In this document: piece by piece, positions 50,501 through 55,282 of the stretch | How positions within the stretch are numbered: the first letter of the stretch is position 1 | Layout of the letters: each line of letters opens with the position of its first letter | Origin: Anaerolineales bacterium | Lineage (GTDB): Bacteria; Chloroflexota; Anaerolineae; Anaerolineales; UBA4823 | Assembly (NCBI GenBank): GCA_025057645.1 | Contig: JANXBJ010000014.1 | Coordinates: 1-55,282 of the forward strand | DNA: 55,282 nt | Direction: 5' to 3' | The notes under the pieces: model-generated | The model's input: the letters and a program-made list of their open reading frames with translations, nothing else | Told to the model about the DNA's origin: nothing | Database searches by the model: none | Translations under genes and position numbers: made by a program

Positions 50501-51430
50501 ATGTTTTTCACTTCACCCTACATCCAAGGCGTTACAGAAGTTTTCGGCACGCTCACTTGCCTGATTGGCATTGTTGTTGTTCTGGCTGTCCTGTTTCTGG
50601 CGAGCGCCATCCGCGTCGTTCCAGAATACCAACGTCTGGTCGTCTTCCGCCTAGGGCGGTGCATTGGCTCGAAGGGACCCGGTATTGTTATTCTGATTCC
50701 GGTTGTCGATCGCGCCGTGCGGGTTGACTTGCGTGAGCAAGTGCGAGAGATCCCGCACCAAACCGCAATCACCAAAGACAACGCACCGATTTCAATTGAT
50801 TTCCTTTGGTACTTCAAAGTCTTAGACCCCACCGAGAGCGTCTTGCAGGTGGGGAACTTCGAAGCTGCCGCACAAGGGATGGCAACCACCACGCTGCGCG
50901 CCGTGATCGGTGGCATTGTCCTAGACGATGTGCTCTCGGAGCGCGAGCACATAAATAACATGCTGCGCACCCGTCTAGACGAAGTGACCGAGCGCTGGGG
51001 CGTCAAGGTGACCAACGTCGAAATTCGCGAGATCATTCCGCCGCGCGAAGTCCAAGAAGCGATGAACCGTCAGATGTCCGCCGAGCGCATCCGCCGCGCC
51101 GTGGTGACCGAATCGACCGGCACGCGCGAAGCTGCGATCAACGTAGCCGACGGTGAGAAGCAGGCTGCTATCCTGCGCGCCGAAGGCGAGAAACAAGCTG
51201 CTATCTTGCGTGCCGAAGGCGAGCGACAAGCGCAAATTCTCCGCGCTGAAGGTTTCTCCATGGCATTAGAGAAGATTTTTGAGGTCGCTAAAGCCGTCGA
51301 TCAAAAGACGATGACCTTGCAATACTTCGAGACCCTAAAAACCATCGGCGCCAGCCCATCGACAAAATTTATCTTCCCCTTAGAATTCACCAGCATGTTG
51401 GAAAACTTCACCAAAGGAAAAAATGAATAA
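50501..51430 (+). CDS. Slipin / stomatin-like SPFH-domain membrane protein
   Basis: 309 residues. One N-terminal TM (about 20-40), SPFH domain (about 45-200; VVPEYQRLVVFRLGRCIGSKGPGIVILIPVVDRAVRVDLRE) and the typical MNRQMSAERIRRAVV helix. A coiled coil follows with three near-identical 10-residue units (EKQAAILRAEG, EKQAAILRAEG, ERQAQILRAEG, about residues 219-250). It organises membrane microdomains and oligomerises; its partner is NfeD, 97 nt upstream. GGAGG precedes ATG 50501. A small hairpin (50439-50455) lies in the gap between the two genes. Confidence 0.94.
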   Translation: MFFTSPYIQGVTEVFGTLTCLIGIVVVLAVLFLASAIRVVPEYQRLVVFRLGRCIGSKGPGIVILIPVVDRAVRVDLREQVREIPHQTAITKDNAPISIDFLWYFKVLDPTESVLQVGNFEAAAQGMATTTLRAVIGGIVLDDVLSEREHINNMLRTRLDEVTERWGVKVTNVEIREIIPPREVQEAMNRQMSAERIRRAVVTESTGTREAAINVADGEKQAAILRAEGEKQAAILRAEGERQAQILRAEGFSMALEKIFEVAKAVDQKTMTLQYFETLKTIGASPSTKFIFPLEFTSMLENFTKGKNE

Positions 51431-51491
51431 CTCCGTTACGACGAGGTCGCAGACAGCGCGCTACTAAGGCGCAGAGCGGCAAAGGCACTAG

Positions 51492-51521
51492 GCTGTCCGA
51501 TAGAAACGTTTGTCGGACAGC
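51492..51521 (+). terminator. Terminator-like hairpin after the slipin gene
   Basis: GCTGTCCGA (51492-51500) pairs with TCGGACAGC (51513-51521), 12-nt loop, followed by only TTT. The stem is good but the T-tract poor, so it is a weak or factor-assisted terminator. Confidence 0.5.
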
Positions 51522-51561
51522 TTTGCCTCCTTCACTCAGCGAAACTGCAGTGCTATAAGAG

Positions 51562-52047
51562 ATGGCTCAAGAAAGCACAACACTTCTGTTTACGATCCAA
51601 GAGGCCGACTGGCGCGACCTGAGATCTCTGCGTTACCTCGAACAGGTGTGTTTCCCAAAAGATGGTTGGCCGCTAGTAGATCTTATCGGAGTACTGACCT
51701 ACCCAAACATCGTGCGCCTCAAAGCGGTTGCAAGAGACAAAATGATCGGCTTCATCGCCGGCGATCGACGTGAGGAGGGCTACCTAGGGTGGATTGCCAC
51801 TCTTGGTGTACTCCCAAATCACCGTCGTCAAGGTGTTGCGACGGCTCTTCTCCTCGAATGCGAACGACGACTCGCTACCGCCGTCATCCGCCTCAATGTG
51901 CGCCGCTCTAATGTCCCTGCAATTTCCCTTTATAAACGAGTGGGGTACGTTCAGGTCGCCGTGTGGCCGGGATACTACTCCGATGGAGAAGAGGCGCTTA
52001 TCTTCGAGAAGCGGATGGCAATAGAGAAGGGAGAACTATGGGAGTGA
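51562..52047 (+). CDS. GNAT-family N-acetyltransferase (RimI-like)
   Basis: 161 residues. The acetyl-CoA-binding motif A is GVLPNHRRQGVATALLLECERRL (R/QxxGxG/A), preceded by GYLGWIATL. Motif B is LNVRRSNVPAISLYKRVGYV, as in RimI-type enzymes. It transfers an acetyl group to an amine, perhaps a protein N-terminus; the substrate is not determinable. The stop overlaps the RNase D start by 10 nt, so the two genes are translationally coupled. Confidence 0.88.
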   Translation: MAQESTTLLFTIQEADWRDLRSLRYLEQVCFPKDGWPLVDLIGVLTYPNIVRLKAVARDKMIGFIAGDRREEGYLGWIATLGVLPNHRRQGVATALLLECERRLATAVIRLNVRRSNVPAISLYKRVGYVQVAVWPGYYSDGEEALIFEKRMAIEKGELWE

Positions 52048-53174
52048 ATTCAGCTCAAGGTGCGCCCTCTCTCATCCAAGACGCCGGGGAGCTCGATAAG
52101 TGGATCAAGCGCCTATCCACACACCGGATTATTGGAGTCGATACCGAGTCCAACAGCCTATACGCCTATCAAGAACGGGTATGCCTTATCCAGTTTTCCA
52201 CCGCCGAGGAAGAGGTGCTCATCGATCCTATCACAATAAAAGACCTTAGCGGGCTAGGGGAAATTTTCAGCAACCCTCGAATTCTAAAGGTCTTTCACGC
52301 CGCAGAGTACGACCTATTCGGCTTGAGACGGGATTTCGGCTTCGAGTTCCACAACCTTTTCGACACCATGATCGCCGCTCGCATCCTAGGCCGGCCACAA
52401 GTTGGATTGGGGGCGTTGCTGAAAGCCGAGTTCGGGATCGATCTGGATAAACGCTTTCAGCGGGCAAATTGGGGAAAGCGCCCCCTGTCTCCCGAGCTTC
52501 TCCACTATGCTCAGCAGGACATCCATTATTTGATTCCCCTCTATCGACGGCAAGAACGAGAGCTTAGGGAAAAAGGGCTTGAACCCCTAGCGCAGGAAGA
52601 CTTCCAACGCCTGGTCACCAGCCCTAAGAGGCCCAAAGAGCAAAAGAATGCCAAGGACTGGTGGTGTATTGACGGCGCCCATGATCTCCCTTTGCAAAAA
52701 CTCCCGGTCCTGCAAGAGCTTCACCGAATGCGGGACGCAGTCGCACAACGTCTAGACTGCCCTCCATTTATGGTGTTATCTGACCGCAAGCTCATCGAAC
52801 TCGCCCGCACCTCCCCAACCCAACCGTGCCAACTTGGACAACTTGGTATCCTATCTCAGAAAGAGTTGAAAAAGTATGGCACAATCCTCCTCGCAGCCAT
52901 ACGCCGCGGCTTACAACGCCCCCCACTGCATCTACCCCACAATTGCCGCCCGAATGAGGAATTCTTAGCTCGGCTAGAGGCTCTACGTCAGTGGCGTAAA
53001 ACCATCGCTCAAAAAATGGGCGTTCCCTCAGACGTGATCTTGCCGCGCGAAGTGATGTCACGCCTTGCTGATGTAGCACCGAAAACGAAAGCAGAGCTGC
53101 GACAAGCGATGTGGGACGTCCCCTACCGCTTCGAGCAATTCGGGGAGCAAATTCTCAGTCTACTAAACTCCTAA
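52038..53174 (+). CDS. rnd: Ribonuclease D
   Basis: 378 residues from ATG 52038 (GAAGGGAG upstream). DEDDy exonuclease motifs: IIGVDTESNSLYAYQERVCLIQFS (DxE), VFHAAEYDLFGLRRDFG (Asp) and HYAQQDIHYLIPLY (YxxxD). One HRDC domain (LQELHRMRDAVAQRLDCPPFMVLSD), and possibly a second at about 290-375 (ARLEALRQWRKTIAQKMGVPSDVILPR). It trims the 3' ends of tRNA precursors and other small RNAs. A reading starting at 51963 would overlap the upstream gene and is rejected. Confidence 0.93.
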   Translation: MGVNSAQGAPSLIQDAGELDKWIKRLSTHRIIGVDTESNSLYAYQERVCLIQFSTAEEEVLIDPITIKDLSGLGEIFSNPRILKVFHAAEYDLFGLRRDFGFEFHNLFDTMIAARILGRPQVGLGALLKAEFGIDLDKRFQRANWGKRPLSPELLHYAQQDIHYLIPLYRRQERELREKGLEPLAQEDFQRLVTSPKRPKEQKNAKDWWCIDGAHDLPLQKLPVLQELHRMRDAVAQRLDCPPFMVLSDRKLIELARTSPTQPCQLGQLGILSQKELKKYGTILLAAIRRGLQRPPLHLPHNCRPNEEFLARLEALRQWRKTIAQKMGVPSDVILPREVMSRLADVAPKTKAELRQAMWDVPYRFEQFGEQILSLLNS

Positions 53175-53790
53175 GAAATCGAATGCGAATTCCTCTTCAC
53201 AGCACTGTGCAAGCCGCAATCGGCTCTTGATATTTGTTTTTGTGGCAAGCCAATCGGCTATCAGTCACTATAGAATCCAAGTTGTTCTAAGGGCAGCGAA
53301 GCTGCGTCCTACGGCCAAAATCGACAATTGTCTTTCCCAACTCACAAAATTGCTCCGACAATCTGCCTTTTACTGGCACAACGGCGCTTCCCCCAGCCTG
53401 ATCAAAGGCAGTTACAGTAGATCGACCTGCGGTATGTTTGCAACCGATTCCTCGGTAAAGATCCCACGATAGCACTTGGCTTATAGTCAGGAGAATCACA
53501 CCGAATGTGCTAACTGTAAGCGGGGCAGGAGAGCGGTTCATCTGTTGAAACAAGCTCCCTTAGGTCAGATATCAAGTCAGTTCCCCCTATTTCCTACCCT
53601 ACACCGAATCATTTTGATCAGTAAGCCTATACACTTTCGGGCTGTGCTCGACAGAGGAAAACCTAAATCGAGGACCTGTAAGTATTGGTTCTCGATCTGG
53701 TAAAGGCAGGCAAGCCGGGGAAACTGCATAGGAGGATCTCAATGCGCTCGGAGAGTCTGTTCCACACCAGAACAGCAGGAAATTAGTTGT
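53175..53790. other. Gene-poor intergenic region of about 0.6 kb
   Basis: I see no convincing gene. Short frames exist but lack ribosome-binding sites and protein-like composition. A small hairpin GCAGC-GAA-GCTGC occurs at about 53294-53306. Sequence texture differs from the surrounding dense coding DNA, so it may be degraded sequence or an undetected RNA. Confidence 0.4.
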
Positions 53791-53819
53791 TGACAAACGC
53801 GCCAAAATATGTTACGATT
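53791..53819 (+). promoter_or_regulatory. sigma70-type promoter of the LacI-family regulator gene
   Basis: Consensus TTGACA (53791-53796), 17-nt spacer, TACGAT (53814-53819). It lies directly before a palindromic operator, placing the operator over the expected transcription start. Confidence 0.8.
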
Positions 53820-53825
53820 TTCTTG

Positions 53826-53849
53826 AAAACGGTTGCGCAATCGGTTTCC
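53826..53849. promoter_or_regulatory. LacI-family operator
   Basis: A 24-bp palindrome (GAAAACGGTTGC / GCAATCGGTTTC) with perfect centre TTGCGCAA and only two mismatched positions per half. It contains two AANCGNTT cores as in LacI/PurR/CcpA-type operators. Its position 7 nt after the -10 predicts repression, probably autoregulation. Confidence 0.8.
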
Positions 53850-53896
53850 CGTCTGAATGACTTTATCCCTTTGAGTCTAGAAAGGAAGAAAACACC

Positions 53897-54913
53897 TTGA
53901 ATCGAGTCACGATCAGGGACGTTGCCAACCGAGCGGGGGTATCCAAAACCACTGTATCGCATGTGTTGAATCAAACGCGAGTTGTTGACGAAGCAACGCG
54001 CGAAAAAGTCCTGAGAGCAGTCGAAGAATTAGGGTATCGACCAAGCCAAGTCGCCCGCAGCCTGATCTCCAAGCGCACGAAAACGGCGGGCCTTCTGATC
54101 TCTGATGTGAGCAACCCTTTTTACCCTGACGTCATCCTCGGCGTTGAGGAGGTCGCCTTTGCTGAAGACTATTCCATATTCCTCTGCAACACAAACTACG
54201 ATCTTGAACGGGGGCTGAAACTGGTCCAATCGCTGGTGGACAGGTCGGTGGACGGCATCTTGTTTATGTCCAGTAGCATGAGCTTACAGATGGTGCGAGA
54301 AGCCACAGAAAACCAGGTACACGCCGTGGTTCTGGACTGGGAGGACAGCAACCTCCACGATATCGCTTCAACCATCACCATAAACTTTGAGAGCGGAATC
54401 CAACAGGCAATTCGCCATCTCGTGGAAGCTGGTCATCGGCATATTGCCCATATCAGCGGCCCACTAAACCTCTGGACGGCTCAGGTGCGCAAGAACGCCT
54501 TCCTCAAGGCCTTAGAGCTGAACGGAGTGGAACCCCAACAAGCGCCGATTATCGAAGGAGACTTGCGCATCGAAGGTGGACGCAAAGCTTTTGAACAACT
54601 CAATCGAATGACTCCTAGACCAACTGCGGTAGTTGCGGCTAACGATCTGATGGCATTGGGGGTTCTCTGGGCAGCCCGCAACGCCGGGCTAGACTTACCT
54701 CAGGACCTATCGGTTGTTGGGTTAGATGACATCGATCTAGCCAGCAAAGTTTCTCCCTCGTTGTCCACGATTGCTCTGCCTAGGCGCGAGATCGGCAAGA
54801 TAGCCATGCAGATGTTACTCGATATGATTCGAGAAGGAAAAGAAGCTAAAAGATCACGAGTGACGGTTGATACCACCTTCGTGCTGCGTCAATCCACCCA
54901 GCGAGTTGGGTGA
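53897..54913 (+). CDS. LacI-family transcriptional regulator
   Basis: 338 residues from TTG 53897 (AAGGAAG upstream, about 8-nt spacing). The N-terminal HTH reads VTIRDVANRAGVSKTTVSHVLNQTRVVDEATREKV, with hinge ARSLISKRTKTAGLL. A periplasmic-binding-protein-like effector domain follows (ISDVSNPFYPDVILGVEEVA; AANDLMALGVLWAARNAGLDLPQDLSVVGLDDIDLA). It should bind the operator 48 nt upstream. It precedes a sugar-binding lipoprotein gene and probably controls that ABC transporter operon. Confidence 0.95.
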   Translation: MNRVTIRDVANRAGVSKTTVSHVLNQTRVVDEATREKVLRAVEELGYRPSQVARSLISKRTKTAGLLISDVSNPFYPDVILGVEEVAFAEDYSIFLCNTNYDLERGLKLVQSLVDRSVDGILFMSSSMSLQMVREATENQVHAVVLDWEDSNLHDIASTITINFESGIQQAIRHLVEAGHRHIAHISGPLNLWTAQVRKNAFLKALELNGVEPQQAPIIEGDLRIEGGRKAFEQLNRMTPRPTAVVAANDLMALGVLWAARNAGLDLPQDLSVVGLDDIDLASKVSPSLSTIALPRREIGKIAMQMLLDMIREGKEAKRSRVTVDTTFVLRQSTQRVG

Positions 54914-54938
54914 GTTCGCATTTAGGAGGAGAAAGGAG

Positions 54939-54989
54939 GTGAAGCTGCTCGAGGAGCCAAATATCCCACCCGATCTCTGGCACCACTAA
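54939..54989 (+). CDS. Possible 16-residue leader peptide
   Basis: A GTG-initiated frame (MKLLEEPNIPPDLWHH) in the gap between the regulator and the solute-binding gene, behind the purine-rich AGGAGGAGAAAGGAG. The Shine-Dalgarno spacing is either too short or rather long. It could be chance. Confidence 0.2.
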   Translation: MKLLEEPNIPPDLWHH

Positions 54990-55014
54990 TTATTATGTAA
55001 ATGGAGGAGAACCC

Positions 55015-55282
55015 ATGAAAAAGCTAAGTGTCCTGACGCTGGTGATTATGCTGGTTGCTGCATGGCTAGCTGCCTGTCAGCCTGCGGCCCCGGCCACTCC
55101 TGAGAAGATCATCGAAACGGTGATCGTGGAAAAGCCGGGAGAGACGATCATTCAGGTCGTGACCCCAACTCCAGCCCCCAAGCCCAAACGGTTGGAGATC
55201 TTCCACTGGTGGACAGCACCCGGTGAGCGTGAGGCAGCCGACGCCATGTTCGCTGCCTTCAAAGCCAAGCACCCAGACGTAG
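55015..55282 (+). CDS. Sugar ABC transporter solute-binding lipoprotein, N-terminal part (cut by window edge)
   Basis: The first 89 residues: lipoprotein signal MKKLSVLTLVIMLVAAWLAA ending in lipobox LAAC, a Pro/Thr linker (TPTPAPKPK), then RLEIFHWWTAPGEREAADAMFAAFKAKHPDV, the start of a family 1 sugar-binding protein (COG1653 type). It begins at ATG 55015 behind GGAGGAG. The LacI-type regulator upstream on the same strand suggests a sugar-inducible importer whose permease genes lie beyond the window. Confidence 0.9.
   Translation, partial: MKKLSVLTLVIMLVAAWLAACQPAAPATPEKIIETVIVEKPGETIIQVVTPTPAPKPKRLEIFHWWTAPGEREAADAMFAAFKAKHPDV

Noticed and set aside
53476-53703. A 75-codon plus-strand frame in the gap before the LacI-family gene
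   Set aside because: No ribosome-binding site, no recognisable domain, and irregular composition.
1-55282. CRISPR arrays, insertion sequences, integrases or prophage genes
   Set aside because: None seen: no regularly spaced repeats, transposase motifs or phage structural genes on either strand.

Overview
The window looks like a chromosomal segment of a Chloroflexota bacterium, most likely an Anaerolineae-type lineage. This is an inference, not a database result. It rests on gene content (NAD synthetase split from its amidase, two-ATPase polyol-type ABC transporter, stand-alone PEP/pyruvate-binding protein), on two secreted proteins with a short hydrophobic 'LPL'-type C-terminal tail, on sigma70-like promoters with 17-nt spacers, and on moderate G+C. 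No insertion sequence, prophage or CRISPR array was seen.

Layout. 1-570: the start of tuf behind a Thr-Tyr-Thr tRNA cluster with tandem promoters, all on the minus strand. 760-8184: a metallo-beta-lactamase-fold hydrolase, an endonuclease V homologue that has lost its metal-binding acids, a small 4-TM protein, a SWIM zinc-finger protein, a secreted protein of about 14 repeats, a DUF697-like protein and a deoxynucleoside kinase. 8195-11713: dnaN heads a minus-strand operon with a PEP/pyruvate-binding-domain protein and the deoxynucleoside kinase.

11872-23322: the most interesting block. A GntR/UTRA regulator is followed by what looks like one long operon. It encodes a lipoprotein solute-binding protein, a 70-residue two-TM protein, two ABC ATPases, two permeases, a TIM-barrel-like protein, an FGGY sugar/polyol kinase, a HAD-IIA phosphatase (AraL/NagD type) and a glycerol-1-phosphate-dehydrogenase-type enzyme (AraM type). 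The transporter architecture matches the rhizobial GlpSTPQUV glycerol importer. Together they suggest an uptake and catabolic pathway for glycerol or a related polyol that runs through a phosphorylated intermediate oxidised by the AraM-like enzyme.

23386-36505: a Trm112-like protein, a HEAT-repeat protein, a VapBC-type toxin-antitoxin pair whose antitoxin seems to lack a normal start codon, a DUF456 protein, then serS, lysS and greA, and an eight-gene, mostly overlapping Mrp Na+/H+ antiporter operon (A-G) ending in a Na+/Ca2+ exchanger. 36738-41598: secreted or membrane proteins, including an HExxH metallopeptidase candidate, a fusion of a DsbA-like domain without CxxC to a cyclophilin, a PrsW-like protease and a DedA protein. 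41898-44311: a HEPN/MNT pair with a frameshifted HEPN gene, behind a split NAD+ synthetase. 44559-53174: an HD-GYP sensor, an orphan PstS-like lipoprotein, a secreted clan-A glycosidase with a structured leader, NfeD plus slipin, a GNAT acetyltransferase and RNase D. 53791-55282: a LacI-type regulator with a clear operator, and the start of a second sugar ABC transporter operon.
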